Source: Neorhizobium sp. JUb45
GTDB taxonomy: Bacteria > Pseudomonadota > Alphaproteobacteria > Rhizobiales > Rhizobiaceae
Length of the DNA stretch: 64,000 nt
Reading direction: 5' to 3'
Assembly: GCF_004343585.1 (NCBI RefSeq)
Contig: NZ_SLYW01000004.1
Coordinates: forward strand, 310,001 to 374,000
Shown piece by piece: positions 45,254-55,914 of the stretch; positions within the stretch are counted from its first letter, which is position 1; the number at the start of each line of letters is the position of its first letter. The notes beneath the pieces were generated by a model, which worked only from the letters and a program-made list of their open reading frames with translations, was not told the origin of the DNA and made no database searches. The position numbers and the translations under genes are program-made.

Positions 45254-46039
45254 TCAGGCGGTCTCGGCCTTGCGGCCCCAGGCGATGAAGGAGGGGTTGG
45301 CAAAGTCGCTGTCATGGCTCTGGTTGCGTTTGCCGTAGAGGAGCGGTTTGCCATCCAGTCCAAGCGTCCTGCCGCCGGCGGCGCGTAAAATCGCGTCGCC
45401 GGCGGCGGTGTCCCATTCCATCGTGCGGGTGAAGCGCGGATAGACGTCGGCGCCGCCCTCGGCGAGCATGCAGAATTTCAGCGATGAGCCGATACTGCGA
45501 CAGTCTTTCACCGCATGTTCGGCCACGAATGCATGCGTCTTTGCATCGCAATGCGAACGGCTGATCAGTCCCACCGGTGGTGTCACCACGGTGCGGCTGG
45601 CAATCGGCACGCGGATCGTCACCTTGCCCTCGTCGGATACCGCCATTTTCCACGCCGTGTCACCCTCTCCGGCATAGGCAACGCCGAGCGCCGGTGCATA
45701 AACGATGCCGGCCACCGGCACGCCATGGTCGATCAGGGCGATGTTGACGGTGAAATCACTGTTGCGGGCAATGAATTCCTTGGTGCCATCCAGCGGATCG
45801 ACCAGAAAGAAACGGCTGTCTATATCCGGCACATGGCCGGCGGCGACAGCTTCCTCGGCAATCACCGGAATATCGGGAAATGCTTCGGTCAGCGCCGAGA
45901 CGATGATCTCCTCGGCGATCTCGTCAGCCTGCGTTACCGGGCTCGCATCCGCCTTCAGCGACACGTCCATGCCGTTGCGGTAGACATCGAGAATAGCGGC
46001 ACCCGCAGTCAGGGCGGCTTTTCCGAATATGGCGAGCAT
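45254..46039 (-). CDS. cysQ: 3'(2'),5'-bisphosphate nucleotidase CysQ (inositol-phosphatase family)
   Basis: Hydrolyses PAP to AMP and recycles sulfate-assimilation by-product. The 261-residue protein has the metal motifs VIAEEAVA (~65), FFLVDPLDGTKEFIARN (~85) and MEWDTAAGDAILRAAGG (~210). The ATG giving MLAIFGKAALTAGAAIL is chosen; the upstream frame is Cys/Ser/Arg-rich. It lies convergent to hemN with three bases between stops. The DGTKEF form favours CysQ over inositol phosphatase, but substrate needs testing. Confidence 0.9.
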   Translation of the reverse strand: MLAIFGKAALTAGAAILDVYRNGMDVSLKADASPVTQADEIAEEIIVSALTEAFPDIPVIAEEAVAAGHVPDIDSRFFLVDPLDGTKEFIARNSDFTVNIALIDHGVPVAGIVYAPALGVAYAGEGDTAWKMAVSDEGKVTIRVPIASRTVVTPPVGLISRSHCDAKTHAFVAEHAVKDCRSIGSSLKFCMLAEGGADVYPRFTRTMEWDTAAGDAILRAAGGRTLGLDGKPLLYGKRNQSHDSDFANPSFIAWGRKAETA

Positions 46040-46156
46040 CCGACGCTTTTTCCTCGATTTGGTTGGGCGGCCCGGTCTAGAACTATCCGCACTACTGCAC
46101 CCGATTTGCGATGCAGACAACGGCAAAATACACCTGCTCATATAAGGAAGACGTAA

Positions 46157-47203
46157 ATGAGGTGGAAGCGCACGATCCAGTTGCTGGACGTCCACTGTGA
46201 AGGCGAGATCGGCCGCGTGGCGATCGGCGGCGTGCCAAAGATCCCGGGCGACACCACGGCCGCCAAGCTGGCATGGCTCAACAGCGATCCAAAAGGCCAG
46301 GAATTGCGCCGGTTTCTCTGCCTCGAGCCGCGCGGCATGCCACTCGGGTCCGTCAATCTTCTTCTGCCGCCGACCGATCCTGCCGCCGATGCCGCCTTCG
46401 TCATTCTGCAGCCGGATCAGGCGCATGCCAGCTCGGGTTCGAACTCGATCTGCGTGACGACGGCTCTTCTCGAATCCGGCATCGTCGAAATGCAGGAACC
46501 GGAAACCATCGTGACGCTGGAAACCGCAGCCGGCCTCGTGCGCGCCATCGCCACCTGCCGGGATGGACGCTGCGAAAAGGTCAAGCTGACCATGGTGCCG
46601 TCCTTCGTGCACGCGCTCGACCAGAAACTGTCGACGCCGGAATGGGGCGAGATCAGCCTCGATGTCTGTTATGGCGGCATTTTTTATGCGCTGGTGGATG
46701 TCGGCCAGATCGGGCTGACGATCGACAAGGGCAATGCCGCAGCACTGGTCAGCGCCGGCATGGTCATCAAGCAGCTTGCCAACGCGGAATTTTCCGTCGT
46801 GCATCCGGAAATCCCCGCCATTTCCGGCATTGCCTATGTGATGTTCAGGGACGTCGATGCGGATGGCGCGGTGCGCACCTGTACCACAATGTGGCCGGGC
46901 CGGGCGGATCGCTCACCCTGCGGCACCGGCAATTCCGCCAATCTCGCGGCCCTGCATGCACGCGGCAAGGTCAAGGTCGGGGATGTCTTCAAGTCGCGCT
47001 CGATCATCGGCTCGGAATTCGAGGTCGGCCTTGAGCGCGAAACCATGATTGCCGGCAGACCCGCCATCGTGCCGACCATCACCGGCAGGGGTTTTACCTT
47101 TGGTCTGCATCAGGTGGCGATCGATCCGTTCGATCCGTTTGCCAGCGGTTTCGCAATGACCGACGTCTGGGGACCGTCTGCCGGCGATATTCTGGACGCC
47201 TGA
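46157..47203 (+). CDS. Proline racemase-family enzyme with first catalytic Cys replaced (hydroxyproline dehydratase-like)
   Basis: A 348-residue protein of the proline racemase superfamily. Racemases and epimerases use two Cys. The second is present in RADRSPCGTGNSAN (~residue 257). The first site, normally within a MCGHG-type loop, reads ASSGSNSIC here, with Ser at the expected position. Such Ser/Cys or Thr/Cys pairs occur in trans-3-hydroxy-L-proline dehydratases. It is a single gene with no hydroxyproline transporter beside it. Substrate is inference. Confidence 0.8.
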   Translation: MRWKRTIQLLDVHCEGEIGRVAIGGVPKIPGDTTAAKLAWLNSDPKGQELRRFLCLEPRGMPLGSVNLLLPPTDPAADAAFVILQPDQAHASSGSNSICVTTALLESGIVEMQEPETIVTLETAAGLVRAIATCRDGRCEKVKLTMVPSFVHALDQKLSTPEWGEISLDVCYGGIFYALVDVGQIGLTIDKGNAAALVSAGMVIKQLANAEFSVVHPEIPAISGIAYVMFRDVDADGAVRTCTTMWPGRADRSPCGTGNSANLAALHARGKVKVGDVFKSRSIIGSEFEVGLERETMIAGRPAIVPTITGRGFTFGLHQVAIDPFDPFASGFAMTDVWGPSAGDILDA

Positions 47204-47211
47204 AACAAAGA

Positions 47212-47243
47212 AGCCCGGACCGGCTGGTGCCGATCCGGGCTCT
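47212..47243 (+). terminator. Hairpin terminator after the proline racemase-family gene
   Basis: AGCCCGGA and TCCGGGCT, extended by inner CCGG/CCGA pairs, form a long stem nine bases after the stop, followed by CTT. It faces the convergent Sel1 gene and may serve both. Confidence 0.75.
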
Positions 47244-47294
47244 TGAAAGCGCTTGGACCCGGGATGGAGCGGGCCGCGCCTCCCAGGGGTCTTT

Positions 47295-48224
47295 TCAGAT
47301 ATCCTTCGGCTTGGCACCAAACGGCTCGACATCGCCCTGCTTCAGCACCAGTGTGCTGACGCTTTCGGCCAGTTCGTCCTGCTGCGGGGCAGGCGGGGTC
47401 ACGCCGTGATCTTCAAGCTGGGCAAGCTTGTAGGCGCCGAACACATCACCCTTGTCGGCAGCGGCACGAAACATCTCGGCGGCGCGTTCCGGGTTGGCGG
47501 CAATGCCTTCGCCGTTTTCGTACATCAGGCCAAGATTGATCATGGCATCGGTGCTGCCGCGCTGGGCTGCAAGATCATACCATGCAATCGCAGTCTGATT
47601 GTCTTCCGGAACCAGTGTGCCTTCATCATAGATGGCGCCGATGTTGAAGGCTGCCGTATCGTCACCGCCAACGGCAGCTTCTTCGAACCAGTGCAGCGCC
47701 TGCTGGCCATTGGCGTCTGTGCCAAGACCGTCGCGATAGGCCACGCCGAGGTTATACTGGGCGAGCACGTTGCCGCTCGCAGCGGCTTCGCTGTAGAGGT
47801 TGAACTCGGCCTTTACGTCGCCGAGGCGACCCATCAGCATACCAAAGTTGACCTTCGCGGCGGAATAGCCACCCTTTACGGCGGCCTCGTATGCAGACAT
47901 CGCCTCATCCGGTTCCTGAACCTTGTTGAGCGCACGACCGAGCTGGAATGCGAAGCGCGGATTGCCGGTCGCCTCGAAGGCGGTGCGGCACACGCCGACA
48001 GCCTGCGCATCGATATTGTCGGCATCGACAGGAGCGAACGTGCCGTTGCGATCCTTGTCATAGGCGCTACCGGCCATACGATCGCAATCGCTCTGCAGGG
48101 CTGAGGTCTGTTCGATCTTGGCGCGCTGTTCGGCACTCAGGGAAACGGTCAGCATGCACAATGCGACAGCACTTCCTGTGGCCAGCAACATCATCCGATT
48201 GACTTTATTGGAACGGGAATTCAT
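47295..48224 (-). CDS. Secreted Sel1/TPR-repeat protein
   Basis: A 309-residue exported protein. After a polar start, LLATGSAVALCMLTVSLSA is a signal peptide. At least four Sel1-type repeats run from about residue 100 to 285 (AQYNLGVAYRDGLGTDANGQ, AAFNIGAIYDEGTLVPEDN, AMINLGLMYENGEGIAANPE). The N-terminal portion after the signal has two Cys (near residues 47 and 78). Sel1 proteins are scaffold or regulator proteins; in Rhizobiaceae several (for example ExoR) act in the periplasm, but this one is not identifiable as ExoR. The ATG at 48224 has a strong GGAGG site. Confidence 0.88.
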   Translation of the reverse strand: MNSRSNKVNRMMLLATGSAVALCMLTVSLSAEQRAKIEQTSALQSDCDRMAGSAYDKDRNGTFAPVDADNIDAQAVGVCRTAFEATGNPRFAFQLGRALNKVQEPDEAMSAYEAAVKGGYSAAKVNFGMLMGRLGDVKAEFNLYSEAAASGNVLAQYNLGVAYRDGLGTDANGQQALHWFEEAAVGGDDTAAFNIGAIYDEGTLVPEDNQTAIAWYDLAAQRGSTDAMINLGLMYENGEGIAANPERAAEMFRAAADKGDVFGAYKLAQLEDHGVTPPAPQQDELAESVSTLVLKQGDVEPFGAKPKDI

Positions 48225-48483
48225 CCTCGCCTCCGGCTCATGATCACTTAAAGATTGATGAACGAACGCCGCAATTGGGTGTCGGTTCCGTATGGCTGCG
48301 CTGATTTCACTGGACTTGCCGGATGGAAACGGCGTGAAATTGGCCGAAAATGCCATCTAGTGATCTGAAATGGCTCCACTTTCCCGATAGTCGCGAATTT
48401 TAATCACGCTTTGGTGCGCAGTTGTTTTGACCGACCTTTCGATGGTAAGGCGAAAGCTCTCATCCACGAAAAAGGCCTGTTTC

Positions 48484-49521
48484 ATGACCCGTATCAGCAT
48501 CCGTCGCCCCGATGATTGGCACCTGCATCTGCGTGATGGCGACATGTTGAAGGGTGTGATCGGCGACTCGAGCCGGCATTTTGCCCGCGCCATCATCATG
48601 CCGAACCTGGTGCCGCCGGTGGTGACCACGAAGGATGCCGAGGCCTATCGCGACCGCATCGTGGCAGCTCTGCCGGAAGGCGATCGTTTCGAGCCGTTGA
48701 TGACGCTCTACCTCACCGAACACACCGACGCCGATGACGTCGAGGCGGGCAAGGCAAGCGGCCTCATCCATGCAGTAAAACTGTACCCGGCCGGTGCCAC
48801 CACCAATTCCCATGGCGGCGTGCGCGATATGGACAAGGCCATGCCTGTGCTGGAGCGCATGGCCAAGATCGGCCTGCCGCTGTGTGTGCATGGCGAAGTC
48901 ACGACGCCCGAAGTCGACATTTTTGACCGCGAGGCGGTATTCATCGAAACCGTGCTCGATCCGCTGCGCAAGCGACTGCCGGAACTGAAGATCACCATGG
49001 AGCACGTCACCACGTCCAACGGTATCGACTACATCAAGTCGGCACCGGAAAACCTCGCGGGTTCGATCACCACGCATCATCTGATCATCAACCGCAACGC
49101 CATCCTGGTCGGCGGCATCCGCCCGCATTATTACTGCCTGCCGGTCGCCAAGCGCGAAAGCCATCGCCTTGCCCTGCGCGCCGCCGCGACCTCCGGCGAC
49201 AGCCGGTTCTTCCTCGGCACGGACTCCGCACCGCATGTCGATCCGCTCAAGGAGTGCGGCTGTGGCTGCGCCGGCATCTACACTTCGATCAACACGATGA
49301 GCTGCCTTGCGCACGTGTTCGAGGACGATGCCGCGCTCGACAAGCTGGAAGCATTTGCGTCGCTCAATGGTCCGGCATGGTATGGCCTGGCGCCGAACGA
49401 AGACCGCATCACGCTGGAAAAGCAGGCCGAGCCGGTGACCTTCCCCGCCAAGATCGAAACCGGTGCGGGACCGGTCACCGTGTTCGACCCGATGTTCCCG
49501 CTACACTGGGCGGTTGTATAA
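48484..49521 (+). CDS. pyrC: Dihydroorotase (class II)
   Basis: Third step of pyrimidine synthesis. The 345-residue metal enzyme has the signature [16 protein letters not shown] at the start, the metal-ligand Lys region [14 protein letters not shown] (~residue 100), and [10 protein letters not shown] (~240). The frame opens at 48427, but the ATG at 48484 gives the family N-terminus. pyrE lies 1.4 kb downstream with a diguanylate cyclase gene between. Confidence 0.96.
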   Translation: MTRISIRRPDDWHLHLRDGDMLKGVIGDSSRHFARAIIMPNLVPPVVTTKDAEAYRDRIVAALPEGDRFEPLMTLYLTEHTDADDVEAGKASGLIHAVKLYPAGATTNSHGGVRDMDKAMPVLERMAKIGLPLCVHGEVTTPEVDIFDREAVFIETVLDPLRKRLPELKITMEHVTTSNGIDYIKSAPENLAGSITTHHLIINRNAILVGGIRPHYYCLPVAKRESHRLALRAAATSGDSRFFLGTDSAPHVDPLKECGCGCAGIYTSINTMSCLAHVFEDDAALDKLEAFASLNGPAWYGLAPNEDRITLEKQAEPVTFPAKIETGAGPVTVFDPMFPLHWAVV

Positions 49522-49685
49522 ATAGGGTAAAAATCCCCCCAGTAATGGTCGAAAAAGCACGGTATTTTAGCAATGCCGGTAATGTTTTGATCATGAATCA
49601 GGTCCTAGACTATTTCCCAACGTGAGGGCGGATCTTCGCCTTGGGGAATGGCGGGACATGATGCTCGTCGGGGACACGGCGAGGC

Positions 49686-50861
49686 ATGATGCTCGATTAC
49701 AATTCACTTCTTCTGGCGCTGGGATTCTCGGCGATCTGCCTGCTTGTGGCGCTGTTCGCCACCTGGGCATCGCGCCGCAGCGATAGCTTCATGCTCACCT
49801 GGGTGGTCAGCCTGGCGCTGATCATTGTCGGCATATTCAGCTACAGCGCCTATACGCTGCAGGCTGGGCTGGTCATCGGAGCCATCTCATATTTCTTCAT
49901 CATGGCGGGGTTTTCCGTCATGTTTGCCGCCGGTTGCCAGTTCCGTACGGGCCGCTCGCCGCTGCGCGTTTCTATGGTTGCGGGATCCATCGTCATGGTG
50001 CTCGGGCTGCCGGCAATGCTGATGGGGTATGACGGCATTTCCATCATCATGATGAATGTTACGACGGCGATCCTGCTGACGGCGACCGCCCGCGAATACT
50101 GGCTTGTGCGCCACGAGGCGCCGGGCCCGCTGATCGGCATGGCGTCGCTCTATGCCACGGCAGGCGTATCGTTTGCGCTCTGTGCTTGCGTTCTCATTCG
50201 TGACCAGCAATGGGTGATCGGCCATGCGCCGCAGAACTGGGCGGAAAAACTCAATATCGCCATCTGCATTGCCAGCATGACCGGCGTCGGTGCCTTCTCG
50301 CTGGCACTGCACCAATGGCGTCTTGCCGCTTTCCATCGCCGTGAAGCGATGACCGACCCGTTGACCGGCCTTCTCAATCGACGTGCCGTGTTCGAAAAAT
50401 TCGGTGCGGTCGATCTCGATCAGTCCACCGCCGTCATCGTCTTCGACATCGATCGCTTCAAGTCGATCAACGACCAGCACGGCCATGCCGCCGGCGATAT
50501 CGTCATCCGCGCCTTCGCGCAGGAGATGAAGGTGAAGGCGGAAAAGGATTCCGTCGCCCGCCTTGGCGGTGAGGAATTCGTGGTCGTTATCAAGAACGTG
50601 CTGCCGGGACGCGCCGAACGCATTGCCGAACGTATCCGCCGCGGTTTCGCCGAACGGATGATCGATATCGGCGGAAAGACGGTCTCCTGCACCGCCAGCG
50701 CCGGCATCGCTTTCGGCACCAAGGAAGGCCGCAATTTCGATACGGTTCTCAATCTGGCTGATGGCGCGCTTTATGAAGCCAAGCGGGCAGGCCGCAATCG
50801 CATTGCGGTGGCCGGGTTCCTGCACGCCGTCGATCTCGACGAGGCGCGGACCACCGCCTGA
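49686..50861 (+). CDS. Membrane diguanylate cyclase (GGDEF)
   Basis: A 391-residue c-di-GMP synthase. The first ~195 residues hold about six membrane helices (LLLALGFSAICLLVALFATWA, LGFSAICLLV, AISYFFIMAGFSVMFAAG). The GGDEF domain covers about residues 220-380, with DPLTGLLNRRAVF, DIDRFKSINDQHGHAAGD and the active-site RLGGEEFVVVI. The RxxD product-inhibition site reads AEKD, so feedback by c-di-GMP is probably weak or lost. No EAL domain is attached. Confidence 0.92.
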   Translation: MMLDYNSLLLALGFSAICLLVALFATWASRRSDSFMLTWVVSLALIIVGIFSYSAYTLQAGLVIGAISYFFIMAGFSVMFAAGCQFRTGRSPLRVSMVAGSIVMVLGLPAMLMGYDGISIIMMNVTTAILLTATAREYWLVRHEAPGPLIGMASLYATAGVSFALCACVLIRDQQWVIGHAPQNWAEKLNIAICIASMTGVGAFSLALHQWRLAAFHRREAMTDPLTGLLNRRAVFEKFGAVDLDQSTAVIVFDIDRFKSINDQHGHAAGDIVIRAFAQEMKVKAEKDSVARLGGEEFVVVIKNVLPGRAERIAERIRRGFAERMIDIGGKTVSCTASAGIAFGTKEGRNFDTVLNLADGALYEAKRAGRNRIAVAGFLHAVDLDEARTTA

Positions 50862-50886
50862 AAACAGCAGTTTGTTTATAACCTAG

Positions 50887-50915
50887 GGCCGCGATCCACT
50901 GGATGCGCGGCCTTC
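50887..50915 (+). terminator. Terminator hairpin between the cyclase and pyrE genes
   Basis: GGCCGCG-ATCC pairs with GGAT-g-CGCGGCC around ACT, giving an 11-bp stem with one bulge, followed by TTCTT. Confidence 0.7.
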
Positions 50916-50957
50916 TTGCTGCTATGCCGCCGCAACGGATCTAAAGGAGCAACAGAC

Positions 50958-51650
50958 ATGCACACCACATTTACCGATCGCACGGTCATGGCCGAACTCA
51001 TGGCAAAGATGCTGTGGGAAATCGGGGCGGTGCATTTCAATGCGGACAAGCACTACAAGTTCGCATCCGGCATGATGAGCCCGGTCTATATCGACTGCCG
51101 CAAGCTGCTCTCCTATCCGCGCGTTCGCTCCACCATCATGGATTTTGCCGTCGCCACGCTGCTGCGCGATGCCGGTTTCGAAAAGTTCGATTGCATCGCC
51201 GGTGGTGAAACGGCTGGTATCCCGTTCGCAGCCCTTCTGGCCGATCGCCTCGGCCTGCCGATGATTTATGTCCGCAAGCAGCCGAAGGGCCATGGCCGCA
51301 ATGCGCAGATCGAAGGCAACATGCCGGAAGGCTCTCGCGTCCTCGTCATCGAGGACCTGACGACGGCCGGTGGTTCGATGTTCAAGTTCATCGACGCTAT
51401 CCGCGCGGCCGGCGGTGTTGTCGATCACGGCATGGCGCTGTTCTATTACGGCATCTTCGATGAAGGCGCGTTGCGTTTTGCCGATGGCAAGGTGCAGTTC
51501 CACCACATCGCCACCTGGCGCAATGTTCTGGCCGTCGCGCGTGACCAGAAACTGTTTGATGAAAAGACGCTGTCGGAAGTCGAGGCATTTCTCGATGCGC
51601 CGCTGGCATGGTCTGCCCGCAACGGCGGCATCAGCGAGTTGCCGCGCTAA
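50958..51650 (+). CDS. pyrE: Orotate phosphoribosyltransferase
   Basis: Adds phosphoribose to orotate in pyrimidine synthesis. The 230-residue protein has [18 protein letters not shown] near residue 32 and the PRPP-binding motif [13 protein letters not shown] near residue 135. The ATG at 50958 follows AGGAGCAACAGAC; the frame opens at 50916. It is downstream of pyrC but separated by the cyclase gene and a terminator. Confidence 0.96.
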   Translation: MHTTFTDRTVMAELMAKMLWEIGAVHFNADKHYKFASGMMSPVYIDCRKLLSYPRVRSTIMDFAVATLLRDAGFEKFDCIAGGETAGIPFAALLADRLGLPMIYVRKQPKGHGRNAQIEGNMPEGSRVLVIEDLTTAGGSMFKFIDAIRAAGGVVDHGMALFYYGIFDEGALRFADGKVQFHHIATWRNVLAVARDQKLFDEKTLSEVEAFLDAPLAWSARNGGISELPR

Positions 51651-51663
51651 ACGCGCATAATCA

Positions 51664-51703
51664 AAGCGAGCTTTTGCTCTGGTCAATTGTCAAAAGCTCG
51701 CTT
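51664..51703. repeat. Perfect 13-bp inverted repeat between pyrE and frk
   Basis: AAGCGAGCTTTTG, 14 bases, then CAAAAGCTCGCTT. It begins 14 bp after pyrE and ends 40 bp before frk. Stem strength suits a terminator, though the T-run is poor; a regulatory hairpin in the frk leader is also possible. Confidence 0.6.
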
Positions 51704-51743
51704 ATTCCTGTGCCAAACAGGTTATTCCTCGGGAGGGAAATCC

Positions 51744-52670
51744 ATGATCTTGTGCTGCGGCGAAGCCCTTATCGACATGCTTCCGCGTGAATCGACGCTC
51801 GGCGAACCGGCGTTTGCGCCCTATGCCGGCGGTGCGGTGTTCAATACCGCGATCGCGCTTGGCCGTCTGGGTGTCGATACCGGCTTTTTCACCGGTCTCG
51901 CCGATGACATGATGGGCGACATCCTGCGTGACACGCTGCGCAGGAGCAATGTCGATTTCAGCTATTGCGCACTCGCATCGCGTCCCTCGACCATCGCCTT
52001 CGTGAAGCTCGTCGATGGCCACGCCACTTATGCCTTTTACGATGAAGGCACGGCTGGCCGCATGATTACCGAAGCCGATCTGCCGACGCTCGACGACGCA
52101 TGCGAGGCCCTGCATTTCGGCGCCATCAGCCTGATCCCCGAACCCTGCGGCTCCACCTACGAGGCGCTGATGAAGCGCGAGGCAGCCACCCGCGTCATCT
52201 CGCTTGATCCCAACATCCGTCCGGGCTTCATCAAGGATAAGGCGGCGCATCTGGCCCGCATCAACCGCATGGCGGCAATGTCCGATATCGTCAAATTCTC
52301 CGATGAGGATCTGGCGTGGTTCGGCCTGGAAGGCGACGAGGACACGCTTGCCCGCCACTGGCTGCATCACGGCGCAAAGCTCGTCGTCGTCACGCGCGGT
52401 GCCGAAGGTGCGGTTGGTTACACGGCGGCTCACAAGGTCACGGTACCAAGCGAACGCGTGACCGTTGTCGATACGGTCGGCGCCGGCGACACGTTCGATG
52501 CCGGTATTCTCGCTTCGCTGAAGATGCAGAACCTGCTGACCAAAACGCAGGTGGCAAGCCTGACGGAAGACCAGATCGCGAGCGCGCTGGCACTGGGTGC
52601 CAAGGCTGCGGCCGTCACGGTATCGCGGGCAGGAGCCAATCCGCCGTTTGCTGAAGAGATCGGGCTGTAA
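51744..52670 (+). CDS. frk: PfkB-family fructokinase
   Basis: A 308-residue sugar kinase. It opens MILCCGEALIDMLP; signature 1 region is GGAVFNTAIALGRLG (~residue 32) and signature 2 is VDTVGAGDTFDAGILA (~residue 245) with the catalytic Asp. pgi lies next to it, convergent, which suits fructose-6-phosphate metabolism, and rhizobia use Frk for fructose from sucrose and mannitol. The start is the ATG at 51744 with GGGAGGGAAA before it. Confidence 0.85.
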   Translation: MILCCGEALIDMLPRESTLGEPAFAPYAGGAVFNTAIALGRLGVDTGFFTGLADDMMGDILRDTLRRSNVDFSYCALASRPSTIAFVKLVDGHATYAFYDEGTAGRMITEADLPTLDDACEALHFGAISLIPEPCGSTYEALMKREAATRVISLDPNIRPGFIKDKAAHLARINRMAAMSDIVKFSDEDLAWFGLEGDEDTLARHWLHHGAKLVVVTRGAEGAVGYTAAHKVTVPSERVTVVDTVGAGDTFDAGILASLKMQNLLTKTQVASLTEDQIASALALGAKAAAVTVSRAGANPPFAEEIGL

Positions 52671-52690
52671 GCCTCAAAAATTGAGACAAT

Positions 52691-52730
52691 AAAAAAGGCT
52701 CCACCGATTTTTATCGGCGGAGCCTTTTTT
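52691..52730. terminator. Bidirectional terminator between frk and pgi
   Basis: AAAAAAGGCTCC-a-CCGAT, TTTT, ATCGG-c-GGAGCCTTTTTT forms a long stem with one mismatch and has A-run and T-run on both ends. It serves the convergent frk and pgi genes. Confidence 0.92.
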
Positions 52731-52748
52731 ACAATTCGATTTGCGAGC

Positions 52749-54374
<1,626 letters not shown>

Positions 54375-54472
54375 GGCTTGCTCCTGACGGTGCGCACGGG
54401 GAGTGCGGAATGGGAGGTACGGATAGGTCGAACGGGAACCTATTCGCTTTCCTTGGCAAATCAAGCCTTGTT

Positions 54473-54506
54473 GCGCCCGCCATGTGACCTAAGCGGGCGC
54501 GTTTTT
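54473..54506. repeat. 8-bp inverted repeat with T-run between lipoprotein hydrolase and pgi
   Basis: GCGCCCGC and GCGGGCGC around a 12-base loop, then GTTTTTT on the plus strand. The T-run faces plus, although the neighbouring genes read minus; it may end transcripts in the plus direction or simply form a hairpin in the minus transcript. Confidence 0.55.
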
Positions 54507-54527
54507 TGAGATGGGTAAGGGTATCGA

Positions 54528-55769
54528 TCAGCGGCCGACGGCGGTCTCGACCGTGTTGCCGACGGAGCGGCCGAGACGATCGACCTGATCGCCGTAATTG
54601 CGGCGCGTGGCCGGATCGAAGATCGAGATCGGTGCATTGACGGCAACACTTGCCGCTCCGCCCACCGTCTGCGCCGTGCCCAGCGCCACCGCGCCGATAC
54701 GGTCGCCAAGCCCGACATCGCTGTCGGTCACGGTCTGGCCGGCGATCAGGCGGTTGCCGAGCAGTTTCACCACTTCCGGGCTTTCGGCGAACTTGCCGTG
54801 GTTGAGGCGATCGCCGCCCTTCAAGGCCGTCAGGTCGAGCACGACGATGCCCTGTTTTTCGAATTCGGAACGATAGGGCTCGACGGTCGGGTCCACCTGA
54901 CCCAGGCGATCGATATTGCCGGAAATCCGGCGCGACAGGCCGAGCGCGCGGTCGTCACGCGAAACGAACAGGGTGAAATGCGGGCCCTTCGGTCCGATTT
55001 CGGCGATCTGGCGACCGAACACATCGACGTCCAGATCGGGCGAAGCAAGGATGACGTTCTGGATTTTCGGCGACACTCTGCCGTCACGGATCGCCATCTG
55101 TCGCAGCGCTTCCACCGTCACCCACGAACCCATCGAGTGCGCCATCACAACCACTTCCCCCACTTCCGGGTTGCGGGAGATGGTGCGCAACATGTCTTCC
55201 AGCGCATCGCGCGAATAGTTGGTGCTTTCCTTGTCGTAATTATAGGCAAAGATGCTGCCGCGCGATGGCCATGTGAACAGGATCGGCGCCACGTCTGCAC
55301 CACTGTCATGCACGATCTGCGCATAACGATAGATGGCGTCTTCATAACGGTTGTTGAAGCCGTGAACGAAGACCATCACCCGTTTGCTTTTGGGCAGGTG
55401 ATCGTGCAGCCAGCGATGCGCCTGCGGTTTTTCCATCGGGGTCACCGAAAGCGTGGCGAACTCCTTGTCCGGGTTGGCCGGCAGTTTTTTCGGCCACTGG
55501 ACCTGGCCGACTTCACGGGCGCTATCGGGCGGAATGGAAACGGCAATCTCGGTGATGGCCGGCTCGGCACCGCGCTCGCCGGAATAAAGCACGCCGGGTG
55601 TTTCCGAGGGGCGGCGGGTGGTGGCGACCAGAACATCGACCTTGGACGTGCCGGAAACAGATGCGGCAGCCGTCGGGATCAGCACGCCTTCGGGTCGGCC
55701 GGCGCAGCTCGAAAGAATGCCGAGCACTGCCGCCACGGCGACGAGACGATGATAAGGGGTGATACGCAC
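54528..55769 (-). CDS. Alpha/beta hydrolase lipoprotein (DUF900 family)
   Basis: A 413-residue predicted lipoprotein. The signal peptide ends with a lipobox-like LSSC (residues 19-22, within VLGILSSCAG). The DUF900 esterase-like domain spans about residues 65-310: VFVHGFNNRYEDA with the oxyanion His-Gly, the nucleophile elbow VMAHSMGSWV (GxSxG-like) and later acids. The C-terminal part is Gly/Val-rich and low-complexity. The substrate is unknown; members are predicted serine hydrolases. The gene is upstream of pgi on the same strand. Confidence 0.87.
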   Translation of the reverse strand: MRITPYHRLVAVAAVLGILSSCAGRPEGVLIPTAAASVSGTSKVDVLVATTRRPSETPGVLYSGERGAEPAITEIAVSIPPDSAREVGQVQWPKKLPANPDKEFATLSVTPMEKPQAHRWLHDHLPKSKRVMVFVHGFNNRYEDAIYRYAQIVHDSGADVAPILFTWPSRGSIFAYNYDKESTNYSRDALEDMLRTISRNPEVGEVVVMAHSMGSWVTVEALRQMAIRDGRVSPKIQNVILASPDLDVDVFGRQIAEIGPKGPHFTLFVSRDDRALGLSRRISGNIDRLGQVDPTVEPYRSEFEKQGIVVLDLTALKGGDRLNHGKFAESPEVVKLLGNRLIAGQTVTDSDVGLGDRIGAVALGTAQTVGGAASVAVNAPISIFDPATRRNYGDQVDRLGRSVGNTVETAVGR

Positions 55770-55914
55770 GCACGCTCCACGTTGCCAGCCAAGGGCTACA
55801 GCTAGTTCACCTTGGCGCGCAGGTCCATTGTTTTGGGCAAGCGCTGGTCGGACTTGGCTGAGCGGTGTCGCAGCGATGCAACGCGTTTTCCGCTGATCCC
55901 AAGTCCTTCCGCTG

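Noticed and set aside
49658..49696. Direct repeat ATGATGCTCG before the diguanylate cyclase start
   Set aside because: Only two short copies; the first ATG is out of frame and gives no product.
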